From Gari tellinella (Eukaryota > Mollusca > Bivalvia > Cardiida > Psammobiidae), in contig OV277858.1 in assembly GCA_922989275.2 (NCBI GenBank), positions 5,518,001 through 5,582,000 on the forward strand: DNA of 64,000 nt, in the 5' to 3' direction. A program made the translations under genes and the position numbers. Shown here piece by piece: positions 45,950-55,858 of the stretch (its first letter is position 1; the number at the start of each line of letters is the position of its first letter). The notes beneath the pieces were generated by a model. It was not told the DNA's origin, did no database searches, and saw only the letters and a program-made list of their open reading frames with translations.

Positions 45950-47300
45950 CGTATTTCCAAGTAGGGAGTCGTTCTTGGGAGGGTGGTTGTTAGGAGGGAG
46001 TACTTTATTTCAAAGTAAATTCGTGACGGCCACATTTCAATCTCGGAACACAAGTAAGTTCGACTAATACCCTCCCTACAACAGGCCTCCCAAAAACGAT
46101 TCCCTCCTGATGACAATGCTTGCCGCTATTCTCTAGTGCTCCATCACTACAATGGCCTCCGCAACAACGATTCCCTCCTGATGACAATGCTTGCCGCTAT
46201 CCCCTAGTGCTCCATCCCTACAATGGCCTCCACAACAACGATTCCCTCCTGATGACAATGCTTGCCGCTATTCCCTAGTGCTCCATCCCTACAATGGCCT
46301 CCACAACAACGATTCCCTCCTGATGACAATGCTTGCCGCTATTCCCTAGTGCTCCATCCCTACAATGGCCTCCACAACAACGATTCCCTCCTGATGACAA
46401 TGCTTGCCGCTATTCCCTAGTGCTCCATCCCTACAATGGCCTCCACAACAACGATTCCCTCCTGATGACAATGCTTGCCGCTATTCCCTAGTGCTCCATC
46501 CCTACAATGGCCTCCACAACAACGATTCCCTCCTGATGACAATGCTTGCCGCTATTCCCTAGTGCTCCATCCCTACAATGGCCTCCCCAACAACGATTCC
46601 CTCCTGATGACAATGCTTGCCGCTATTCCCTAGTGCTCCATCCCTACAATGGCCTCCCCAACAACGATTCCCTCCTGATGACAATGCTTGCCGCTATTCC
46701 CTAGTGCTCCATCCCTACAATGGCCTCAACAACAACGATTCCCTCCTGATGACAATGCTTGCCGCTATTCCCTAGTGCTCCATCCCTACAATGGCCTCCA
46801 CAACAACGATTCCCTCCTGATGACAATGCTTGCCGCTATTCCCTAGTGCTCCATCCCTACAATGGCCTCCACAACAACGATTCCCTCCTGATGACAATGC
46901 TTGCCGCTATTCCCTAGTGCTCCATCCCTACAATGGCCTCCCCAACAACGAGTACCTCCTTACAACAATGTTTGCCGCTCTTCCCCAGTTCTCCATCCTC
47001 TCAACGACCCTGCCAACAACGACCCCCTCATAACAACAAAATTTGCCGCTTTTCCCTATGACGGCCATCCAAACAATGATTCCCTCCTTACAACAATGCT
47101 TGCTGCTGTTCCCAAAGAAGACAGTCATGTCTAACACGCACACTACTTAAAATTGTTGGCTGCTGTCTTGTTCAAAGTTACATATTGGACATTTTGAAGA
47201 ATATTATGAAGAATAGCAAACATCTTCTCTCCAGAGCAGACGCCGTGTTACACGGGGGTTTATCTTGAATCAAGCTGTTTGCTAATGTAAGCAAATTCGT
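45950..47300. mobile_element. CAGTG MITE copy carrying the expanded minisatellite
   Basis: GGGAGTCGTTCTTGGGAGGG at 45,963 and the interior block near 47,140-47,290 (decayed CAAACAG hairpin half) resemble the MITE at 50,686-51,038. The tandem array lies between them. Confidence 0.5.
46068..47115. repeat. 71-bp minisatellite, about 14-15 units
   Basis: The unit CTCCATCCCTACAATGGCCT... repeats every 71 bp exactly, starting near 46,068, 46,139, 46,210, 46,281 and so on. Most units are nearly identical; the last two or three are diverged. The unit matches the subterminal part of the TA-flanked CAGTG MITE (TCCCAACAACGACTCCCTCC at about 30,208). The DNA after the array continues that MITE's interior. 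Frames across the array are repeat artefacts. Confidence 0.9.
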
Positions 47301-47399
47301 ACTCATCACTATATACATTAATTATGAAAACAGATTTATATTAAGAAAAGACATTTCGATAAAGAAAACATTGTTATTCGAACCCGTTCTAAAGCAATA

Positions 47400-48235
47400 T
47401 ACAAAACAAAAGCTAGTCTGGGCCCCTGCCTAATATAAATTCGGTTATAAGGTCAGGCACATACAAAACATGGCGGCGCCCACGGAGAAGACCAGGTGAG
47501 TTAAAACAAGAAGGAACAACTTAAAGTGTTGATGGCAGGCGCTTAATATCAATGTTGAATTCACCCGAGTTTACCTCTAAATGACCTTGACATTTGTCCG
47601 ACATGACCCAAGTTGTACTGAGCTCAACAGCTTCTTGAGTTGAGTACACATTCCAAATATAAAGTATGTACCACTTGCAGCTCCAATGTTATGGCCAATG
47701 TTTAATTCGCCCGATTTTACCTCTAAATGACCTTGACATTTGTCGGACATGACCAAAGTTGTACTGAGCTCAAGAGCGTCTTGATTTGAGTGCGTAACCA
47801 AATATAATGTCTCTATCTATGTAGTTCTAGAGTTATGGACTAGGGTAAAGTTGTGGACAGCCGGACAAACAGACATTCCAACAGACAAACATACAGACAG
47901 ACAAAAACAATATGCTCCCGACTAAGTAGTATGTGGGAATAAAAATACCGACACATCGTTACTTTTCATTAGAATCTTTAAGGAAACGTATACTGTCTGC
48001 AAGCACGGTCGCGAAAATATGTGACTTTAAGCTTTAAAACAAAAAATACACAACGTCACTACTAAGTATTGTCATATTTAATCCTATATTAAATTATTAA
48101 TGGTATGAATCATATGTTCCTTCTTGTTTTAACGTATCTGGTGTTCTCCATGGGAGCCGCCATTATTTGTATGTGCCTGACCCAATCACGTAGTATCAGG
48201 GGAAGAAACCAGACTAAACAAAAGCTTGCTCACTT
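47400..48235. mobile_element. TIR element with 146-bp internal repeats
   Basis: About 120 bp at 47,400-47,518 is repeated inverted at 48,116-48,235. It includes AGTCTGG, GGTCAGGCACATACAAA, ATGGCGGC and GTTAAAACAAGAAGGAAC. Between the TIRs are two direct 146-bp units (47,569 and 47,715) related to repeats at 25.3-26.2 kb. No transposase is present. Confidence 0.65.
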
Positions 48236-49159
48236 TGTATTGACCCCTTCATAATATCTCATGTAGTGTCCATTATTTCATTTGATTCGGTTCTTGTTAA
48301 ACACAATCCATTATCTAACATAGTGGAGAATGCGTTATTAGTCCCTAAATCAACTCAACAAAACACAATTGCAATGTAATAATATGTACAAACTATCTCT
48401 TTAGAAACGTTAACAATTACTTTTAATCTGAACAGCAAACAGTTTGGAGACTGATCAGACGCCGGGTTACCCGGCGTCTGATCTTTCTCGAAACTCTTTG
48501 CAATAGACGAAAACAGGGGAAAACAGTAAACGCGTTTATTGGGTTAGAATATAAGAATCCACCATGAGTGTTGATGTCGGGTAGGAATTTTCTCCCCCGA
48601 GGGTCAGAAAATTCATTCAGGGACGAGGCTTGCCGACTCCCGTGGGAATGTTCTTTCCCGAGGGGGAGACACTTCCTATCCTACATCAACGAAAGGAATG
48701 GTGGATTTTTTTTCTCCCATTTAAATCATTTAAACATGATATAAATAACGAAATAATTGCAGTTTCTGTGCACCTTTTTCCGCCAAACATACCGTTGTTT
48801 ATAGTTACGCCATTAGAAATGACATCATTTAGTGTTACCCGCGTCATGCAGCGCTTGTGGTTAAGCTGGGCAAACAATAAAAGACGTCACGTGGTATGGA
48901 GGATAGAGTGATTCCACATGGGGAAAATCTCTATCCAACATGGGCGAAAACCGGAAAACAATGTATTCTCTTCTATAAGTTTTTATTTCCTTCTTGCAGA
49001 CTTTTAGCCTGTGTCTTTGTATTTGTGGTTGTGATGATGATGACAGTAAAACTTCCGAACAATACAACACTTAAAGTACTCATGGCAAAATGCCCACTGT
49101 AAGTAGTGCATGTAGGCTTTCTGTGTGAACTGGTCATTCTCATTAGCTTCCAAACTGAT

Positions 49160-49440
49160 ACCCGTCTCTCTCTCTCTCTCTCTCTCTCCTCTCTCTCCTC
49201 TCTCTCCTCTTTTTTCTCTCTCTCTTTCTACCTTCTCTTCCTTTTCCTCTTTCAAGATCTTTGTCTATATCTTCCTACATTTCTCCATTTCTGCGTATGT
49301 GTGTCTGTTATGTATGTCCATCTCTTTCTCTCTATACGTTTCTCTGTCCCTATATCCCTGTCCCCAACCTCTCTATTTCTCTCTATCCCACATCTCTTTG
49401 TCTATTTTGTCTGTCTATCGCTTTGTTTCTACGAACTTGT
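49160..49440. repeat. CT-rich low-complexity tract
   Basis: (TCTC)n with interruptions. It creates three overlapping serine/leucine-rich frames on the plus strand, which argues against coding. Confidence 0.8.
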
Positions 49441-49734
49441 GATTTTATTACTAATCATTTCAAGTCCTACACATGTTGTATTGCACGATAATACACTGGT
49501 ATGAATTTATTATTTCTTAATAATAAACACTACTTTATTGAGAGGGCTCCCGCAGGAGCATTGGAGGTGTTCCGTTTGTCTTGCAGTTGGCAGCTACATG
49601 TTCTTTTGAAATACCCAAATTTATTCTAATCGACAGGTTGATGGATTTTACTGTATAACATTTGTAGTTCAGTTGTGGTATTACAATTCATCATTTATAT
49701 GATGTTATTATTTAAAAAATGAATTGATTTGTTT

Positions 49735-49846
49735 GGCGTTCAAGCGAAATAAACGACAGAAAGTTATCGGCAAATACCATGAATCGCGCTAGCGATTCAT
49801 GGTAAATTTGCCAATAACTTTCTGTCGTTCATTTCGTTTGAATGCC
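49735..49846. repeat. 112-bp near-perfect palindrome
   Basis: The left stem GGCGTTCAAGCGAAATAAAC... and its complement close on a GCTA loop between GAATCGC and GCGATTC (about 49,792). Few mismatches occur over roughly 53 bp per arm. Unrelated to the CAAACAG family. Confidence 0.85.
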
Positions 49847-50056
49847 GTAAAATTCTGTTCATTTCATATATTTACAATGTATTTGCTGTAATTAACAAAA
49901 TGTAGGTATGCATGTATATATCCATATTAGAGGTTGATAACACGAATAATGTGTACCCTATCAGGAACAGCCATGACCGAATAACTGTAGCTGCGTATAT
50001 TCGAAAGCAAAAAAAAAGTACCATTGTTTACATGCTAAGATCAACAACTTTGACAG

Positions 50057-50100
50057 TTTGGCGCGAAAATGGCGATTTGACGTCATTGCAAGTTACGTCA
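50057..50100 (+). promoter_or_regulatory. Possible promoter: E2F site and two CRE-like sites
   Basis: TTTGGCGCGAAAA (50,057-50,069) is a full E2F consensus. TGACGTCA follows at about 50,078 and TTACGTCA at about 50,093. A consensus splice donor, AAG|GTATGT, occurs at about 50,174. This would suit a short 5' UTR exon preceding the candidate exon at 51,190. Function is inferred from motif spacing only. Confidence 0.3.
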
Positions 50101-50685
50101 TTTGTTAAGTAGGATAAATTTAATTACCGGGTCTTTTTGGCATAAAGGAATGCAGACAGTTGTTGTTTATAAGGTATGTCAATTTATTGCAATTTATCAT
50201 ATTAATAAAGAAGAATATAGGTCGGGAATCATGGTTTCCACTAATAGGAAGGCATAGATCGGTTAAGAACAAATTTTGAAAAAATCCGCCAAAGGTTTGC
50301 TGCCCAAAGTTCTAAAGATTAATTCGCGAATGAAAACTGCATATGCCCCGCCTCCTCTTCGAAACTTTTCCACAAGTCCCGCCCTCTCGAGAAATGGTGT
50401 TTATACGAAATGAACACCCTTTTTTACAATGGAATTGAAGGGGGACGAATGTAAATATACTACAGTAGTATTCCTCTTGACCGACACTACAACTATTTCG
50501 TTTTTTAAATAAGTGGCGGCTCAATGTTGCACGGACGTCATGCAGAAAGCTCGAGCAAGATATTTCTGTGTTGCTGTATCGAATTTCATCTATGTTTAGT
50601 AAATCGGATAACAGAGTCCATACAATGAAATTGTCATGCATACTGTGTAAGCACTCCATTGTACAAGAAGCGTGTTTATGTTTAT

Positions 50686-51038
50686 AATACCGCATTTCCT
50701 CCCTTCAACGTCCCTCCCAACAACGACTCCCTCCTTACAACGACCCTTGTCGCAGTTCCATTAACAGGATAATTATGTTTTATGCTTTGACTGGTTCAAT
50801 ATCGTCTGCTTAAAATTGTCGTCTGCGGTTTTTTATCAAGTTACATAATGGACATTTTAACTGAAAAAAAAACACACTTAATAACGAGTGACAAACAGCT
50901 TGAATTCAGATCAGACGCCGCGTAACGCGGCGTCTGATCTGGATTCAAGCTGTTTGCAAATGTATCCAAGTTACCTCCCTATTTCAACTCCCTCTGAACT
51001 ACGTACACAATTTGTGTCGTTGTAGAGAGGGAGCACTG
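50686..51038. mobile_element. TA-flanked CAGTG MITE
   Basis: The right end GTTGTAGAGAGGGAGCACTG is followed by TA; the left end is partly decayed. A perfect palindrome at 50,893-50,960 has stem CAAACAGCTTGAATTCAGAT (one mismatch) and core CCGCGTAACGCGG. It lies inside the putative intron of the candidate gene at 50.1-51.4 kb. Confidence 0.6.
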
Positions 51039-51189
51039 TACTTAATAAAGTGTTTGAATATTTGAATCTTTATTGGAAACTGAAATTGTCCATTTGAAAT
51101 TTCAGGGCTCAACCCATTATACCACCTACTTGTTTTCTTCAGCCTACATGGTACATGGATCAATATGTCTTTGTTAAAACTGTTTGCAG

Positions 51190-51361
51190 TGTGCCCTAAA
51201 AGGTAAAATAACAAAGACATATTTCAGAAACGATGATAAACCGATGACGTCAGAGTACGTGGTGGATTATATACCAGAGGACGTCGCAATGAAGCAACTT
51301 CCGACATGCATGGATCATAAATTGGCTGCAGATCTGAAGGAATCTAAAATATCGTTACAAG
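51190..51361 (+). CDS. Candidate internal exon of a cellular gene
   Basis: An open frame is bounded by a good acceptor (CTGTTTGCAG|T at 51,189) and a donor (ACAAG|GTTAGT at 51,361). It is 172 bp long, phase 0 in and phase 1 out. The translation includes DDKPMTSEYVVDYIPEDVAM and KLAADLKESKISLQ. Composition is mixed and normal for a soluble protein, unlike the repeat-derived frames around it, and it is not seen elsewhere in the window. No domain is recognised. Possible upstream promoter elements lie 1.1 kb away. The rest of the gene is not visible; downstream sequence becomes satellite from 51.77 kb. Confidence 0.35.
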
Positions 51362-51432
51362 GTTAGTTAACACAATTCCAAATTGGTGATTTTTAAAAAG
51401 AAAATACTGCAAGATCCCATCGTTCCATGCAT

Positions 51433-51515
51433 TAACCCTTTCACTCTCAATGACGTATTGAAACGAGTTAGATAACAGTTTGGGTCCTGATCAGACGCCG
51501 CGTAACTCTTATCGA
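51433..51515. mobile_element. Truncated piggyBac-like MITE
   Basis: TTAACCCTTTCACTCTCAAT at the left and the first half of the CAAACAG palindrome, then an abrupt end. Confidence 0.5.
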
Positions 51516-51559
51516 TATTTATTAAGTCATACAACCTGAAATTTAACTTTGAAACGTGT

Positions 51560-51768
51560 CTTGCTTGAGAGATATATAGAGAGATAGGGAGAGAAAGTGT
51601 AAGAGAGACATGGGAGAAAAACAGACAGACAGAAACATAGACAGATAGAGACATACAGAGACAGTCAGAGAGACAGACACAGAACCAAACAGAGAGATAG
51701 AGACAGAGAGAGAGAGAGACGGAGAGACAGAGACAGACAGACAGGCAGACAGACAGAGAAATAAAGAG
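51560..51768. repeat. GA/CAGA-rich low-complexity sequence
   Basis: GAGA and ACAGACAG runs lead into the 60-bp satellite. They produce the serine- and leucine-rich minus-strand tail of the long frame there. Confidence 0.75.
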
Positions 51769-53080
51769 TTAATGAAATGCCTTTTTGAGATCATTGTCAC
51801 TGAGAGATACATGTTTATATATAAAGAGTTACTGAAATACTTATGTGAGTTCGTTGTCACTGAGAGATGCATGTATATATATAAAGAGTTACTGAAATAC
51901 TTATGTGAGTTCGTTGTCACTGAGAGATGCATGGATATATATAAAGAGTTACTGAAATACTTATGTGAGTTCGTTGTCACTGAGAGATGCATGGATAGAT
52001 ATAAAGAGTTACTGAAATACTTATGTGAGTTCGTTGTCACTGAGAGATGCATGGATATATATAAAGAGTTACTGAAATACTTATGTGAGTTCGTTGTCAC
52101 TGAGAGATGCATGGATATATATAAAGAGTTACTGAAATACTTATGTGAGTTCGTTGTCACTGAGAGATGCATGGATATATATAAAGAGTTACTGAAATAC
52201 TTATGTGAGTTCTTTGTCACTGAGAGATGCATGGATATATATAAAGAGTTACTGAAATACTTATGTGAGTTCGTTGTCACTGAGAGATACATGTTTATAT
52301 ATAAAGAGTTACAGAAATACTAATGTGAGTTCGTTGTCACTGAGAGATGCATGTATCTATAGAAAGAGTTACTGAAATACTTATGTGAGTTCGTTGTCAC
52401 TGAGAGATGCATGTATATATAGAAAGAGTTACTGAAATACTTATGGAGTTCGTTGTCACTAAGAGATGCATGTATAAATGTATATATATAAGAGTTACTG
52501 AAATACTTATGTGAGTTCGTTGTCACTGAGAGATACATGTTTATATATAAAGAGTTACAGAAATACTAATGTGAGTTCGTTGTCACTGAGAGATGCAAGT
52601 ATCTATAGAAAGAGTTACTGAAATACTTATGTGAGTTCGTTGTCACTGAGAGATGCATGTATCTATAGAAAGAGTTACTGAAATACTTATGTGAGTTCGT
52701 TGTCACTGAGAGGTGCATGTATCTATAGAAAGAGTTACTGAAATACTTATGTGAGTTCGTTGTCACTGAGAGATGCATGCATATATATAAAGAGCTACTG
52801 AAATACTTAAGTGAGTTCGTTGTCACTGAGAGATGCATGTATATATAGAAAGAGTTACTGAAATACTTATGTGAGTTCGTTGTCACTGAGAGGTGCATGT
52901 ATCTATAGAAAGAGTTACTGAAATACTTATGTGAGTTCGTTGTCACTGAGAGATGCATGTATATATAGAAAGAGCTACTGAAATACTTATGTGAGTTCGT
53001 TGTCACTGAGAGATGCATGTATATATAGAAAGAGTTACTGAAATACTTATGTGAGTACATTGCTACTGTGAGATATAGAG
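51769..53080. repeat. 60-bp satellite, about 22 units
   Basis: Units of 60 bp (one near 52,441 is altered in length) contain AAAGAGTTACTGAAATACTT and GTGAGTTCGTTGTCACTGAG. They are highly similar, with variation concentrated in the ATGCATG(T/G)ATATATA part. Because 60 is divisible by 3, frames stay open on both strands (20-residue repeats KELLKYLCEFVVTERCMDIY and, in reverse, HLSVTTNSHKYFSNSLYISM). This is a property of the repeat and not evidence of a protein. Confidence 0.95.
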
Positions 53081-53089
53081 ATGCATTAA

Positions 53090-53370
53090 TAATGCCCGAC
53101 TTGGATACGACACCTCCATTTTGATAGAGTCAGTCTGATTTAAGCAGCCACAGTATTCAGCCAAACCAGGGCCCATACTTACTTGTATAAAGTGTTTTAG
53201 GAAAGTCTTAGATCGTTTTCAGGCTGGTGATAAGTCAGTGTTGTGCTTTCTGCTCACACCAGACCAATCCAACGCTCAATAACGATTTCACTCTCATCCC
53301 AAACGCTTGATAGACATAGACCATGACAGTCATCGACTAGGAGCTACCACGCCTCAGTACAAATGAACAA
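53090..53370. other. Short unique non-coding stretch
   Basis: Nothing recognised between the 60-bp satellite and the next minisatellite. Confidence 0.5.
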
Positions 53371-53779
53371 ACATATCACTGTGACATGGAACTATCATAG
53401 CTTTGTAACACGGAACAACTATATCTCAGGGACACACAGCTATCTTATTTAAATGACAATGAACTCACATAATTATCTCATTAACAATAAGTAACCCATA
53501 ACATTTATATCTCGGTGACACGCAACACTCATATCTCGGTGACAATGAGCAAATGTATCAATGACAAGCAACTACCATATGTCAGTGAAAATGAACTCTC
53601 AAAAATTATGTCATTAACAATAAGGGACACAAAACTGTTATATCTCGGTGACACGCAACACTCATATCTCGGTGACAATGAGCAAGTGTATCAATGACAA
53701 GCAACTATCATATGTCAGTGAAAATGAACTCTCAAAAATTATCTCATTAACAATAAGGGACACAAAACTGTTATATCTC
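53371..53779. repeat. TCAGTGACA minisatellite, left portion
   Basis: Imperfect units with TATCTCGGTGACACGCAACA and GTCAGTGAAAATGAACTCTC. An obvious 170-bp-scale duplication occurs just before the LTR element. It continues at 62,233 without loss. Confidence 0.85.
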
Positions 53780-54328
53780 TGTTGACCAGGTTTCCTTGTA
53801 GTGTACTACGTCATTTGTCCATGTAGATCTACCGTGCAACTTGTCGTATGTTTGCGTGAGAGTGAGTTGTAAGACAGGTTCTGAGAGAGGGTGTTGTCAC
53901 TTTGCACGTGCACTTAACTTAATTCCCATCATCCCATCTTCCCGCTTTAATAGCCACGTAATTAATTTACCGCGCTAACCCGGCACTCGTATTTTAGATG
54001 TCATGGTGTCAACACCTACATTATAGTCTTATAGAGTCATATTATTAGCTTTGCTGCTCACAGCAACTATTTACTGTTAAATTCATTTAATGTGCCATAG
54101 CCTGGTAAGTTACTATTTATATTTAGACAACTCTTTATTACGTCTGTTACTATTTAGCTTGTTTAACGAGCGACGGAAATCGTGGAATTATTGTATTGAC
54201 TCAAATATTCATTGTAACCTTTAGTCTGTGATACTTATATTATTCCTATTGTTTCAGGCTGTTTTGGATATTATAAATTCATTGAACCAGCAAACGTATT
54301 TATTTATCGTTCATAACCCCTGGTAACA
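53780..54328 (+). mobile_element. 5' LTR of Ty3/gypsy-type retrotransposon
   Basis: 549 bp, TGTTGACC...GGTAACA. Identical by eye and equal in length to the 3' LTR. It is flanked on the left by TCTC (53,776-53,779), which recurs after the 3' LTR. Confidence 0.95.
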
Positions 54329-54330
54329 AT

Positions 54331-54348
54331 TGGCGATCTCGGCTTCTA
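54331..54348 (+). promoter_or_regulatory. Putative tRNA primer-binding site
   Basis: TGGCGATCTCGGCTTCTA starts 2 bp after the LTR and begins with the TGG that pairs with a tRNA CCA end. Which tRNA is used was not determined. Confidence 0.6.
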
Positions 54349-55858
54349 GCTTCCATACAGCTGGGCGTGGCACCTGAGGGTCCAAAACGACGGTAGCCTA
54401 CGCTGTGTTAACCCAGCGTCCAGGCCGGACCACTTACAGGAGATAGGGTCGACCCGCTGAGGAATCGACGGCAGACCAGTGTGCACGACATTATTTTGTG
54501 GCCACTCGCGTGTGTCGGTGATTTTTTTTTCTGGTTTAGAAGTGTTTTTCTAAGTCTTTTGGACTAAAATGACTCTTTAATAAGAGCCGTTTTTAGCGGA
54601 TATCATTTTCTGCGCGTGGAGTGTCAGTGAGACTGTCACGTGACGTGACGTCACCCATTTACCACGTTTGTTTGTTTGGAGTCGGCTGGAGGACTGGAAC
54701 TGTGACTTGTGAGTTATTTCAGTGTTTGTGCCAAAGGAAATTTGTGTTTGGAGGATATTTTATAGTGTTTTGAAGGTAAGTGCCTCTGCCTAGTACTGTC
54801 ATTTTGTTTTATGTATGTTTGACAAATTATCTTACTGCGGTGTTGTGACCTAGTTTCGCAATGCTGTAGTGAGGTCACGTGTCAATTTTCTGTTCTTGTT
54901 ATTTATTGCTTATTTTGCACGGCAGTCGGTAGCTATGTGTTGTCTAGGATATTAAAATAATATCTAGGCTGCGCATATAGCTCTCCGGTTCTATCTAGTG
55001 TCAGTTTTTGCGTTTTTCGGGAATTTCATTCTAGCCTCGTTTTGATTCTGTAAACCGGAAGCGGCTTTTCTTGCCGTTTTCTATTTCCGGAATCCCGAGT
55101 TTTGTTTTGTTTTTCGTAAGTAGGTGTTTATTTTTTTGATTTGTGCATTTATTCATTAGACTGGTTTCATATTTCGGAAGCGTATACTTTTGAATTACCT
55201 TATATTTACTAGGTTTGCTTTGCTTTTTGAATGACACTCGATAGTTTACTGTGTACGTGTTGCTAAATTGACAGTATAGGTGCTGGCCAGAGGTTCTTGC
55301 AATTTTGTGTATTTCTATGTATGTATTTGCTATGATATAAATATTGAAGGGTTTGATTGCTTTTGGTCTGTCTATCTGTGAGTCCGTATTGAATATATTT
55401 AATATTTTTGGAACATAGACAGTGTTTCATCTGTGGGTATTTAAAATAAATATCTATAGATTGCTAGAAGAAAAACATAGCTGTATAGATCTCTACAAAA
55501 TATAGAGGTTTTATAGATCGTATAGATATAATATATAACAGTGTTTTTGTGTATAAAATCTATAAATTGAGTTTTTTCCCCACCCCCTTCATTCATCCAT
55601 CACTTATTCATCACTAACAAATAATCAGAAATACACAGGGAGAGTGCGTGTGAGATTTGCTTATTTGATTATTTGTTTTGTTTTACGTCGTATTTTCAGT
55701 GTTCTAGTTTTGTATTACTAGTTATCTCGTAGTTGTTTACAGATTTGTAGTGATATAGGCTAGATAGTGGTAGAATAAGGCAGTTTAGGTAAATCTTAGT
55801 TATAGCTTTACCTTAGTTTCATTTTAAAACTTAACTCTTGTCTACTCTATCTTTAATT
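54349..55858 (+). other. Long retrotransposon leader
   Basis: A 1.5-kb leader before gag. It contains a strong splice donor, GAAG|GTAAGT, at about 54,775 and an acceptor-like CGTATTTTCAG near 55,700. The leader may therefore be spliced. No conserved frame is seen. Confidence 0.5.

Larger units (their letters stand above)
48240..50050. other. Non-coding DNA with hairpins and CT-rich sequence
   Basis: A CAAACAG palindrome lies at 48,435-48,502. An inverted pair around AATCCACCAT lies at 48,556-48,705. A TCTC-rich low-complexity run lies at 49,160-49,440, and a long palindrome at 49,735-49,846 is listed separately. The serine-rich frames over the CT tract are artefacts. Confidence 0.6.

Noticed and set aside
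46005..47143. Proline-rich and other short frames
   Set aside because: They lie entirely in the 71-bp minisatellite; the frame changes from unit to unit and no start or conserved domain is present.
49106..49504. Three overlapping serine/leucine-rich frames resembling a membrane protein
   Set aside because: Caused by a TCTC low-complexity tract; all three frames look alike.
50312..50695. 127-codon minus-strand frame
   Set aside because: No recognisable motif, cysteine-rich only by chance, and it runs opposite to the candidate gene on the plus strand; left out for lack of support.
51543..52323. Long open frames on both strands (up to 249 codons) as a repetitive protein gene
   Set aside because: They come from a 60-bp tandem repeat whose period is divisible by three; both strands are open for the same trivial reason.
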